Shown here in pieces: positions 40,620-52,700 of a stretch of DNA of 64,000 nucleotides (position 1 is its first letter; each line of letters starts with the position of its first letter). The notes beneath the pieces are model-generated. The model saw nothing but the letters and a program-made list of their open reading frames with translations. It ran no database searches and had not been told where the DNA came from. The position numbers were made by a program, and so were the translations under genes. The stretch is from Megalopta genalis (Eukaryota; Arthropoda; Insecta; Hymenoptera; Halictidae), in assembly GCF_051020955.1 (NCBI RefSeq), contig NW_027477026.1, forward strand, positions 42,235 to 106,234, read 5' to 3'.

Positions 40620-41700
40620 ATTCGAAGATAAGCCTTCTAATTCGCATTGATTTGAAACTAAATCATGTGTTTCGCATGGATTTGAAGCTAACTCGTTTGT
40701 TTCGCATGCTGTTGAAGCTAAGTCATGTATATCACAAGTATTTGAAGCTAAACCATTTGTTTCGCATGCATTCGAAGATAAGCCTCCTACTTCGCATTGA
40801 TTAGAAGCTAAATCATGTGTTCGCATGGACTTGAAACTACATCGTTTGTTTCGCATGCTGTTGAAGCTAAATCATGTATATCACAAGTATTTGAAGTTAA
40901 ACGTTTTGTTTCGCATGGATTCGATGATAACCCATGTACTTCGCATTGATTTCAAGCTAAATCATGTGTTCCGCATGGATTTGAATCGAACTCGTTTGTT
41001 TCGCATGTTGTTGAAGCTAAATCATGTATTTCACAAGTATTTGAAGCTAAACCATTTGTTTCGCATTTATTCCAAGCTAAGCCTTCTACTTCACATTGAT
41101 TTGAGTCTAAATCATGTGTCTCGCTTGGATTTGAAGCTAACTCGTTTTTTTCGCTAGCAGTTGAAGCTAAATCATGTATATCACAAGTATTTGAAGCTAA
41201 ACAATTTGATTCCCATGGATTTGAAGCTAAGCTTTCAACTTCGCATTGATTTGAATTTAACTCATGTGTTTCGCTTGGATATGAAGCTAACTCGTTTGTT
41301 TCGCATGCTGTTGAAGCTAAATCATGTATATCACAAGTAATTGAAGCTATATCATATGTTTCGCATGGATTCGAAGCTAACTCGTTTGTTTTGCATGCTG
41401 TTGAAGCTAAATCATGTATATCACAAGTATTTGAAGCTATATCATATGTTTCGCATGGATTCGAAGATAAGCCTTCTAATTCGCATTGATTTGAAGCTAA
41501 ATCATGTGTTTCGCATGGATTTGAAGCTAACTCGTTTGTTTCGCATGCTGTTGAAGCTAAGTCATGTATATCACAAGTATTTGAAGCTAAACCATTTGTT
41601 TCGCATGCATTCGAAGATAAGCCTCCTACTTCGCATTGATTAGAAGCTAAATCATGTGTTCGCATGGACTTGAAACTACATCGTTTGTTTCGCATGCTGT
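40022..41700. repeat. Tandem duplication, 2 x 839 bp
   Basis: Copy 1 is about 40022-40860 and copy 2 about 40861-41700, abutting. Differences seen are GAAACTAAATC near 40659 against GAAGCTAAATC near 41498, and GGATTTGAAGC near 40438 against GGATATGAAGC near 41277. 839 is 28 units minus 1 bp. It overlaps the end of the 1589-bp duplication and lies inside the first 2577-bp copy. Confidence 0.85.
40113..40856 (-). other. Minus-strand decapeptide frame copied four times (247 aa)
   Basis: The same 247-residue frame is present at 40113-40856, 40952-41695, 43529-44272 and, shortened to 187 aa, at 42870-43433, because it lies inside the 839-bp and 2577-bp duplications. It starts MRNKRCSFKS, which is the out-of-frame reading of a unit upstream of a 29-bp unit, then returns to the cysteine decapeptides. 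The start is therefore an effect of the 1-bp loss and not a leader peptide. The copies were multiplied as DNA; nothing shows expression. Confidence 0.15.
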
Positions 41701-44700
41701 TGAAGCTAAATCAAGTGTGTCACAAGTATTTCAAGCCAAACCATTTGCTTCGCATGGATTCGAAGATAACCCTTCTACTTCGCATTGATTTGAAGTTAAA
41801 TCATGTGTTTCGCATGGATTAGAATCTAACTCGTTTGTTTCGCATGCTGTTGAAGATAAATCAAGTGTATCACAAGTATTTGAAGCCAATCCATTTGCTT
41901 CGCATGGATTCGAAGATCAGCCTTCTACTTCGCATTGATTAGATGATAAATCATATGTTTCGCATGGATTTGAAGCTAACTCGTTTGTTTCGCATGCAGT
42001 TGAAGCTGAATCATGTATATCACAAGCATTTGAAGCTAAACTATTCGTTTCGCATTGATTCGAAGATAAGCCTTCCACTTCGCATTGATTTCAAGCTAAA
42101 TCATGTGTTCCGCATGGATTTGAATCGAACTCGTTTGTTTCGCTTGCTGTTGAACCTAAATCATGTATATCACAAGTATTTGAAGTTAAACAATTTGTTT
42201 CGCATGGATTCGATGATAACCCATGTACTTTGCATTGATTTGAAGCTAAATCATGTGTTTCGCATGGATTTGAATCGAACTCGTTTGTTTCGCATGCTGT
42301 TGAAGCTAAATCAAGGGTATCACAAGTATTTGAAGCCAAACCATTTGCTTCGCATGGATTCGAAGATCAGCCTTCTACTTCGCATTTATTAGATGCTAAA
42401 TCATGTGTTTCGCATGGATTTGAAGCTAACTCGTTTGTTTCGCATTCTGTTGAAGCTAAATCATGCATATCACAAGTATCTGAAGCTAAACAATTTGTTT
42501 CGCATGGATTCGAAGATAAGCCTCCTACTTCGCATTGATTTGAAGCTAAATCATGTGTTCGCATGGATTTGAAGCTACCTCGTTTGTTTCGCATGCTGTT
42601 TAAGCTAAATCATGTATATCACAAGTATTTGAAGCTAAACCATTTGTTACGCATGGATTCGAAGATCTGCCTTCTACTTCGCATTGATTTACGGCTAAAT
42701 CATGTGTTCCGCATGGATTTTAAGCAAACTCGTTTTTTTCGCATGCAGTTGAAGCTAACTCATGTATATCACAAGTATTTGCAGCTAAACCATTTGTTTC
42801 GCATGGATTCGAAGATAACCCTTCTACTTCGCATTGATTTGAAGTTAAATCATGTGTTTCGCATGAATTTCAATCTAACTCGTTTATTTCGTATGCTGTT
42901 GAAGCTAAATCATGTATATCACAAGTATTTGAAGCTAAACAATTTGATTCCCATGGATTTGAAGCTAAGCTTTCAACTTCGCATTGATTTGAATTTAACT
43001 CATGTGTTTCGCTTGGATTTGAAGCTAACTCGTTTGTTTCGCATGCTGTTGAAGCTAAATCATGTATATCACAAGTAATTGAAGCTATATCATATGTTTC
43101 GCATGGATTCGAAGCTAACTCGTTTGTTTTGCATGCTGTTGAAGCTAAATCATGTATATCACAAGTATTTGAAGCTATATCATATGTTTCGCATGGATTC
43201 GAAGATAAGCCTTCTAATTCGCATTGATTTGAAACTAAATCATGTGTTTCGCATGGATTTGAAGCTAACTCGTTTGTTTCGCATGCTGTTGAAGCTAAGT
43301 CATGTATATCACAAGTATTTGAAGCTAAACCATTTGTTTCGCATGCATTCGAAGATAAGCCTCCTACTTCGCATTGATTAGAAGCTAAATCATGTGTTCG
43401 CATGGACTTGAAACTACATCGTTTGTTTCGCATGCTGTTGAAGCTAAATCATGTATATCACAAGTATTTGAAGTTAAACGTTTTGTTTCGCATGGATTCG
43501 ATGATAACCCATGTACTTCGCATTGATTTCAAGCTAAATCATGTGTTCCGCATGGATTTGAATCGAACTCGTTTGTTTCGCATGTTGTTGAAGCTAAATC
43601 ATGTATTTCACAAGTATTTGAAGCTAAACCATTTGTTTCGCATTTATTCCAAGCTAAGCCTTCTACTTCACATTGATTTGAGTCTAAATCATGTGTCTCG
43701 CTTGGATTTGAAGCTAACTCGTTTTTTTCGCTAGCAGTTGAAGCTAAATCATGTATATCACAAGTATTTGAAGCTAAACAATTTGATTCCCATGGATTTG
43801 AAGCTAAGCTTTCAACTTCGCATTGATTTGAATTTAACTCATGTGTTTCGCTTGGATATGAAGCTAACTCGTTTGTTTCGCATGCTGTTGAAGCTAAATC
43901 ATGTATATCACAAGTAATTGAAGCTATATCATATGTTTCGCATGGATTCGAAGCTAACTCGTTTGTTTTGCATGCTGTTGAAGCTAAATCATGTATATCA
44001 CAAGTATTTGAAGCTATATCATATGTTTCGCATGGATTCGAAGATAAGCCTTCTAATTCGCATTGATTTGAAGCTAAATCATGTGTTTCGCATGGATTTG
44101 AAGCTAACTCGTTTGTTTCGCATGCTGTTGAAGCTAAGTCATGTATATCACAAGTATTTGAAGCTAAACCATTTGTTTCGCATGCATTCGAAGATAAGCC
44201 TCCTACTTCGCATTGATTAGAAGCTAAATCATGTGTTCGCATGGACTTGAAACTACATCGTTTGTTTCGCATGCTGTTGAAGCTAAATCAAGTGTGTCAC
44301 AAGTATTTCAAGCCAAACCATTTGCTTCGCATGGATTCGAAGATAACTCTTCTACTTCGCATTGATTTGAAGTTAAATCATGTGTTTCGCATGGATTAGA
44401 ATCTAACTCGTTTGTTTCGCATGCTGTTGAAGATAAATCAAGTGTATCACAAGTATTTGAAGCCAATCCATTTGCTTCGCATGGATTCGAAGATCAGCCT
44501 TCTACTTCGCATTGATTAGATGATAAATCATATGTTTCGCATGGATTTGAAGCTAACTCGTTTGTTTCGCATGCAGTTGAAGCTGAATCATGTATATCAC
44601 AAGCATTTGAAGCTAAACTATTCGTTTCGCATTGATTCGAAGATAAGCCTTCCACTTCGCATTGATTTCAAGCTAAATCATGTGTTCCGCATGGATTTGA

Positions 44701-45473
44701 ATCGAACTCGTTTGTTTCGCTTGCTGTTGAACCTAAATCATGTATATCACAAGTATTTGAAGTTAAACAATTTGTTTCGCATGGATTCGATGATAACCCA
44801 TGTACTTTGCATTGATTTGAAGCTAAATCATGTGTTTCGCATGGATTTGAATCGAACTCGTTTGTTTCGCATGCTGATGAAGCTAAATCAAGGGTATCAC
44901 AAGTATTTGAAGCCAAACCATTTGCTTCGCATGGATTCGAAGATCAGCCTTCTACTTCGCATTTATTAGATGCTAAATCATGTGTTTCGCATGGATTTGA
45001 AGCTAACTCGTTTGTTTCGCATTCTGTTGAAGCTAAATCATGCATATCACAAGTATCTGAAGCTAAACAATTTGTTTCGCATGGATTCGAAGATAAGCCT
45101 CCTACTTCGCATTGATTTGAAGCTAAATCATGTGTTCGCATGGATTTGAAGCTACCTCGTTTGTTTCGCATGCTGTTTAAGCTAAATCATGTATATCACA
45201 AGTATTTGAAGCTAAACCATTTGTTACGCATGGATTCGAAGATCTGCCTTCTACTTCGCATTGATTTACGGCTAAATCATGTGTTCCGCATGGATTTTAA
45301 GCAAACTCGTTTTTTTCGCATGCAGTTGAAGCTAAATCATGTATATCACAAGTATTTGAAGCTAAACCATTTGTTTCGCATGGATTCGAAGATAACCCTT
45401 CTACTTCGCATTGATTTGAAGTTAAATCATGTGTTTCGCATGAATTTCAATCTAACTCGTTTATTTCGTATGC
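40320..45473. repeat. Tandem duplication, 2 x 2577 bp
   Basis: Copy 1 is about 40320-42896 and copy 2 about 42897-45473, abutting. Copy 2 repeats the 839-bp internal duplication including its private differences (for example GGATATGAAGC), so the 839-bp event came first. Differences include AACCCTTCTA near 41767 against AACTCTTCTA near 44344, and CTGTTGAAGC near 42297 against CTGATGAAGC near 44874. Confidence 0.85.
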
Positions 45474-45569
45474 TGTTGAAGCTAAGTCATGTATATCACA
45501 AGTATATGAAGCTAATCCATCTGTTTCGCATGGATTCGAAGATAAGCCTTCTGCTTCGCATTGATTTGA

Positions 45570-46330
45570 AGCTAAATCATGTGTTTCGCATGGATTAGAA
45601 TCTAACTCGTTTGTTTCGCATGCTGTTGAAGATAAATCAAGTGTATCACAAGTATTTGAAGCCAATCCATTTGCTTCGCATGGATTCGAAGATCAGCCTT
45701 CTACTTCGCATTGATTAGATGATAAATCATATGTTTCGCATGGATTTGAAGCTAACTCGTTTGTTTCGCATGCAGCTGAAGCTGAATCATGTATATCACA
45801 AGCATTTGAAGCTAAACTATTCGTTTCGCATTGATTCGAAGATAAGCCTTCCACTTCGCATTGATTTCAAGCTAAATCATGTGTTCCGCATGGATTTGAA
45901 TCGAACTCGTTTGTTTCGCTTGCTGTTGAACCTAAATCATGTATATCACAAGTATTTGAATTTAAACAATTTGTTTCGCATGGATTCGATGATAACCCAT
46001 GTACTTTGCATTGATTTGAAGCTAAATCATGTGTTTCGCATGGATTTGAATCGAACTCGTTTGTTTCGCATGCTGTTGAAGCTAAATCAAGGGTATCACA
46101 AGTATTTGAAGCCAAACCATTTGCTTCGCATGGATTCGAAGATCAGCCTTCTACTTCGCATTTATTAGATGCTAAATCATGTGTTTCGCATGGATTTGAA
46201 GCTAACTCGTTTGTTTCGCATTCTGTTGAAGCTAAATGATGCATATCACAAGTATCTGAAGCTAAACAATTTGTTTCGCATGGATTCGAAGATAAGCCTC
46301 CTACTTCGCATTGATTTGAAGCTAAATCAT
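45570..46330. repeat. Partial third copy of 44371-45131 (1199-bp spacing)
   Basis: About 760 bp match the end of the second 2577-bp copy at 1199-bp spacing. Differences include CATGCAGCTGAAG near 45772 and GAATTTAAACAATTTG near 45958. It ends where the copy at 45132 has the 29-bp unit and this one continues with CATGTGTTTCGC. Confidence 0.7.
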
Positions 46331-47084
46331 GTGTTTCGCATGAATTTCAATCTAACTCGTTTATTTCGTATGCTGTTGAAGCTAAGTCATGTATATCACA
46401 AGTATTTGAAGCTAATCCATCTGTTTCGCATGGATTCGAGGATTAGCCTTCCACTTCGCATTGATTTGAAACTAAATCATGTGTTTCGCATGGATTTGAA
46501 TCGAACTCGTTTGTTTCGAATGCTGTTGAAGCTAAATCATGTATATCACAAGTATTTGAAGTTAAACGTTTTGTTTCGCATGGATTCGATGATAACCCAT
46601 GTACTTCGCATTGATTTGAAGCTAAATCATGTGTTTCGCATGGATTTGAATCGAACTCGTTTGTTTCGCATGCTGTTGAAGCTATATCATGTATATCACA
46701 AATATTTGAAGCTAAACCATTTGTTTCGCATGGATTCGAAGATAAGCCTCCTACTTCGCATTGATTTGAAGCTAAATCATGTGTTCGCATGGTTTTGAAG
46801 CTAACTCGTTTGATTCGCGAGCAGTTGAAGCTAAATCAAGTGTATCACAAGTATTTGAAGCTAAACCATTTGCTTCGCATGGATTTGAAGATCAGCCTTC
46901 TACTTCGCATTGATTTGAAGCTAAATCATGTGTTCTGCATGGATTTTAAGCTAACACGTTTGTTTCGCATGCAGTTGAAGCTAAATCATGTATATCACAA
47001 GTATTTGAAGCTAAACCATTTGTTTCGCATGGATTCGAAGATAAGCCTTCTACTTCGCATTAATTTTAATCTAAATCACGTGTT

Positions 47085-47200
47085 TCGCAATGATTTGAAG
47101 CTAATCGTTTGTTTCGGATGCTGTTGAAGCTAAATCATGTATATCACAAGTATTTGAAGCTAGTAGTTGAAGCTAAATCATGCTTATCACAAGTATTTGA
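47085..47200. repeat. Out-of-register junction in the array
   Basis: Near 47142-47184 two units cover 43 bp instead of 60: TATTTGAAGCTA of an A unit runs directly into GTAGTTGAAGC of a unit whose usual start is TTTCGCTAGTAG. The 17-bp loss sits at a shared GCTA, as expected for a short-homology deletion. Just upstream, AAGCTAATCG near 47098 lacks one C and CGCAATGATT has changed. This is the most disordered spot in the window and adjoins the 749-bp repeats. Confidence 0.75.
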
Positions 47201-47309
47201 AGCTAAACCATTTGGTTCGCATTTATTCGAAGCTAAGCCATCTACTTCGCATTGATTTGAGGCTAAATCATGTGTTTCGCTTGGTTTTGAAGCTAACTCG
47301 TTTTTTTCG

Positions 47310-49708
47310 CATGCTGTTGTAGCTAAATCATGTATATCACAAGTATTTGAAGCTAAACCATTTTTTCCGCATGGATTCGAAGATAAGCCTTCTACTTCGC
47401 ATTGATTTTAATCTAAATCATGTGTTTCGCATGGATTTGAAGCTAACTCGTTTGTTTCGCATGCAGTTGAAGCTGAATCATGTATATCACAAGCATTTGA
47501 AGCTAAACTATTCGTTTCGCATTGATTCGAAGATAAGCCTTCCACTTCGCATTGATTTCAAGCTAAATCATGTGTTCCGCATGGATTTGAATCGAACTCG
47601 TTCGTTTCGCTTGCTGTTGAAGCTAAATCATGTATATCACAAGTATTTGAAGTTAAACAATTTGTTTCGCATGGATTCGATGATAACCCATGTACTTTGC
47701 ATTGATTTGAAGCTAAATCATGTGTTTCGCATGGATTTGAATCGAACTCGTTTGTTTCGCATGCTGTTGAAGCTAAATCAAGGGTATCACAAGTATTTGA
47801 AGCCAAACCATTTGCTTCGCATGGATTCAAAGATCAGCCTTCTACTTCGCATTTATTAGATGCTAAATCATGTGTTTCGCATGGATTTGAAGCTAACTCG
47901 TTTGTTTCGCATTCTGTTGAAGCTAAATCATGCATATCACAAGTATCTGAAGCTAAACAATTTGTTTCGCATGGATTCGAAAATAAGCCTCCTACTTCGC
48001 ATTGATTTGAAGCTAAATCATGTGTTCGCATGGATTTGAAGCTACCTCGTTTGTTTCGCATGCTGTTGAAGCTAAACCATGTATATCACAAGTATTTGAA
48101 GCTAAACCATTTGTTCCGCATGGATTCGAAGATAAGCCGTCTACTTCGCATTGATTTTAATCTAAATCATGTGTTTCGCATGGATTTGAAGCTACCTCGT
48201 TTGTTTCGCATGCAGTTGAAGCTGAATCATGTATATCACAAGCATTTGAAGCTAAACTATTCGTTTCGCATTGATTCGAAGATAAGCCTTCCACTTCGCA
48301 TTGATTTCAAGCTAAATCATGTGTTCCGCATGGATTTGAATCGAACTCGTTCGTTTCGCTTGCTGTTGAAGCTAAATCATGTATATCACAAGTATTTGAA
48401 GTTAAACAATTTGTTTCGCATGGATTCGATGATAACCCATGTACTTTGCATTGATTTCAAGCTAAATCATGTGTTTCGCATGGATTTGAATCGAACTCGT
48501 TTGTTTCGCATGCTGTTGAAGCTAAATCAAGGGTATCACAAGTATTTGAAGCCAAACCATTTGCTTCGCATGGATTCGAAGATCAGCCTTCTACTTCGCA
48601 TTTATTAGATGCTAAATCATGTGTTTCGCATGGATTTGAAGCTAACTCGTTTGTTTCGCATTCTGTTGAAGCTAAATCATGCATATCACAAGTATCTGAA
48701 GCTAAACAATTTGTTTCGCATGGATTCGAAGATAAGCCTCCTACTTCGCATTGATTTGAAGCTAAATCATGTGTTCGCATGGATTTGAAGCTACCTCGTT
48801 TGTTTCGCATGCTGTTGAAGCTAAATCATGTATATCACAAGTATTTGAAGCTAAACCATTTGTTCCGCATGGATTCGAAGATAAGCCTTCTACTTCGCAT
48901 TGATTTTAATCTAAATCATGTGTTTCGCATGGATTTGAAGCTAACTCCTTTGTTTCGCATGCAGTTGAAGCTGAATCATGTATATCACAAGCATTTGAAG
49001 CTAAACTATTCGTTTCGCATTGATTCGAAGATAAGCCTTCCACTTCGCATTGATTTCAAGCTAAATCATGTGTTCCGCATGGTTTTGAATCGAACTCGTT
49101 CGTTTCGCTTGCTGTTGAAGCTAAATCATGTATATCACAAGTATTTGAAGTTAAACAATTTGTTTCGCATGGATTCGATGATAACCCATGTACTTTGCAT
49201 TGATTTGAAGCTAAATCATGTGTTTCGCATGGATTTGAATCGAACTCGTTTGTTTCGCATGCTGTTGAAGCTAAATCAAGGGTATCACAAGTATTTGAAG
49301 CCAAACCATTTGCTTCGCATGGATTCGAAGATCAGCCTTCTACTTCGCATTTATTAGATGCTAAATCATGTGTTTCGCATGGATTTGAAGCTAACTCGTT
49401 TGTTTCGCATTCTGTTGAAGCTAAATCATGCATATCACAAGTATCTGAAGCTAAACAATTTGTTTCGCATGGATTCGAAGATAAGCCTCCTACTTCGCAT
49501 TGATTTGAAGCTAAATCATGTGTTCGCATGGATTTGAAGCTACCTCGTTTGTTTCGCATGCTGTTGAAGCTAAATCATGTATATCACAAGTATTTGAAGC
49601 TAAACCATTTGTTCCGCATGGATTCGAAGATAAGCCTTCTACTTCGCATTGATTTTAATCTAAATCATGTGTTTCGCATGGATTTGAAGCTAACTCGTTT
49701 GTTTAGCA
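47310..49708. repeat. 749-bp tandem repeat, about 3.2 copies
   Basis: Copies run about 47310-48058, 48059-48807 and 48808-49556, with a partial fourth to about 49708. 749 is 25 units minus 1 bp: five HOR lengths containing one 29-bp unit. Copies differ at single bases (ACCATTTTTTCCGC against ACCATTTGTTCCGC; AAGCCGTCTACTTC near 48136; AACTCCTTTG near 48943). This is a third repeat level above 30 and 150 bp. Confidence 0.85.
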
Positions 49709-52700
49709 TGTTGTTGAAGCTAAATCATGTATATCACAAGTATTTGAAGCTATATCATATGTTTCGCATGGATTCGAAGATAACCCTTCTAATTCGCATT
49801 GATTTGAAGCTAAATCATGTGTTTCGCATGGATTTGAAGCTAACTCGTTTGTTTCGCATGCTGTTGAAGCTAAGTCATGTATATCACAAGTATTTGAAGC
49901 TAAACCATTTGTTTCGCATGTATTCGAATATAAGCCTCCTACCTCCATTGATTTGAAGCTAAATCATGTGTTTCGCATGGATTTGAATCGAACTCGTTTG
50001 TTTCGCATGCTGTTGAAGCTATATCATGTATATCACAAGTATTTGAAGCTAAACCATTTGTTTCGCATGGATTCGAAGATAAGCCTCCTACTTCGCATTG
50101 ATTTGAAGCTAAATCATGTGTTCGCATGGATTTGAAGCTAACTCGTTTCTTTCGCATGCTGTTGAAGCTAAATCGTGTATATCACAAGTATTTGAAGCTA
50201 TATCATATGTTTCGCATGGATTCAAAGATAACCCTTCTAATTTGCATTGATTTGAAGCTAAATCATGTGTTTCGCATGGATTTGAAGCTAACTCGTTTGT
50301 TTCGCATGCTGTTGAAGCTAAGTCATGTATATCACAAGTATTTGAAGCTAAACCATTTGGTACGCTTGGATTCGAAGATAAGCCTCCTACTTCGCATTGA
50401 TTTGAAGCTAAATCATGTGTTCGCATGGATTTGAAGATACCTCGTTTGTTTCGCATGCTGTTGAAGCTAAATCAAGTGTTTCACAAGTATTTGAAGCCAA
50501 ACCATTTGCTTCGCATGGATTCGAAGATCAGCCTTCTACTTCGCATTTATTAGATGCTAAATCATGTGTTTCGCATGGATTTGAAGCAGACTCGTTTGTT
50601 TCGCATGCAGTTGAAGCTGAATCATGTGTATCACAAGTATTTGCGGCTAAACCATTTGTTTCGAATGGATTCGAAGGTAACTCTTCTACTTCGCATTGAT
50701 TTAAATCTAAATCATGTGTTTCGCATGGATTTGAAGCTAACTCGTTTGTTTCGCATGCTGTTGAAGCTAAATCATGTATATCACAAGTATTTGAAGCTAA
50801 ACCATTTGTTTCGCATGGATTCGAAGATAAGCCTCCTACTTCGCATTGATTTGAAGCTAAATCATGTGTTCGCATGGATTTGAAGCTAACTCGTTTGCTT
50901 CGCATGCTGTTGAAGCTAAATCAAGTGTATCACATGTATTTGAAGCTAAACCATTTGTTTCGCATGGATTCGAAGATTAGCCTTCTACTTCGCATTGATT
51001 AGATGCTAAGTCATGTGTTTAGCATGGGTTTGAAGCTAGCTCGTTTGTTTCGCCTGCATTTGAAGCTATATCACTTATATTCACAAGTATGTGAAGCTAA
51101 ATCATTCGTTTCGCATGGATTTGAAGCAAAGCCATCAACTTCGCGTTGACTTGATACTAAATCATGTTTTTCGTTTGGACTTGAAGCTAACTCGTTTATA
51201 TAGCATGTTGTTGAAGCTAAATCATGTATATCACAAGTATTTGAAGCTATATCATATGTTTCGCATGCATTCGAAGATAACCCTTCTAATTCGCATTGAT
51301 TTGAAGCTAAATCATGTGTTTCGCATGGATTTGAAGCTAACTCGTTTGTTTCTCATGCTGTTGAAGCTAAGTCATGTATATCACAAGTATTTGAAGCTAA
51401 ACCATTTGTTTCGCATGTATTCGAATATAAGCCTCCTACCTCGCATTGATTTGAAGCTAAATCATGTGTTCGCATGGACTTGAAGCTACGTCGTTTGTTT
51501 CGCATTCTGTTGAAGCTAAATCAAGTGTATCACAAGTATTTGAAGCCAAACCATTTGCTTCGCATGGATTCGAAGATCAGCCTTCTACTTCGCATTTATT
51601 AGATGGTAAATCATGCGTTTCGCATGGATTTGAAGCTAACTCGTTTGTTTCGCATTCTGTTGAAGCTAAATCATGCATATCACAAGTATTTGAAGCTAAA
51701 CCATTTGCTTCGCATGGATTCGAAGATCAGCCTTCTACTTCGCATTGATTAGATGCTAAATCATGTGTTTCGCATGGGTTTGAAGCTAACTCGTTTGTTT
51801 CGCCTGCATTTGAAGCCATATCACTTATATTTTCAAGTATGTGAAGCTAAATCATTCGTTTTGCATGGATTTGAAGCTAAGCCATCAACTTCGCGTTGAC
51901 TTGATGCTTATTCATGTGTTTCGCATGGATTTGAAGCTAACTCGTTTGTTTCGCAGGCAGTTGAAGCTGAATCATGTATATCAAAAGTTTTTGAAGCTAA
52001 ACTATTCGTTTCGCATGGATTCGAAGATAAGCCTTCCACTTCGCGTTGATTTGAAGCTAAATCATGTGTTCCGCATGGATTTGAAGCTGACTCGTTTGTT
52101 TCGCATGCAGTTGAAGCTGAATCATGTATATCACAAGTATTTGCGGCTAAACCATTTGTTTCGCATGGATTCGAAGGTAACCCTTCTACTTCGCATTGAT
52201 TTTAATCTAAATCATGTGTTTCGCATGGATTTGAAGCTAACTCGTTTGTTTCGCATGCTGTTGAAGCTAAATCATGTATATCACAAGTATTTGAAGCTAA
52301 ACCATTTGTTTCGCATGGATTCGAAGATAAGCCTCCTACTTCGCATTGATTTGAAGCTAAATCATGTGTTCGCATGGATTTGAAGCTAACTCGTTTCCTT
52401 CGCATGCTGTTGAAGCTAAATCAAGTGTATCACAAGTATTTGAAGCTAAACCATTTGTTTCGCATGGATTCGAAGATTAGCCTTCTACTTCGCATTGATT
52501 AGATGCTAAATCATGTGTTTAGCATGGGTTTAAAGCTAACTCGTTTGTTTCGCCTGCATTTGAAGCTATATCACTTATATTCACAAGTATGTGAAGCTAA
52601 ATCATGTGTTTCGCATGGATTTGAAGCTAACTCGTTTGTTTCGCATTCTGTTGAAGCTAAATCATGCATATCACAAGTATTTGAAGCTAAACCATTTGCT

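Noticed and set aside
37442..49708. Treating the near-identical super-repeats as certain biological duplications
   Set aside because: They are read directly from the sequence, but near-perfect copies in a satellite can also come from assembly errors. Without read depth I report them as structure, not as proven events.
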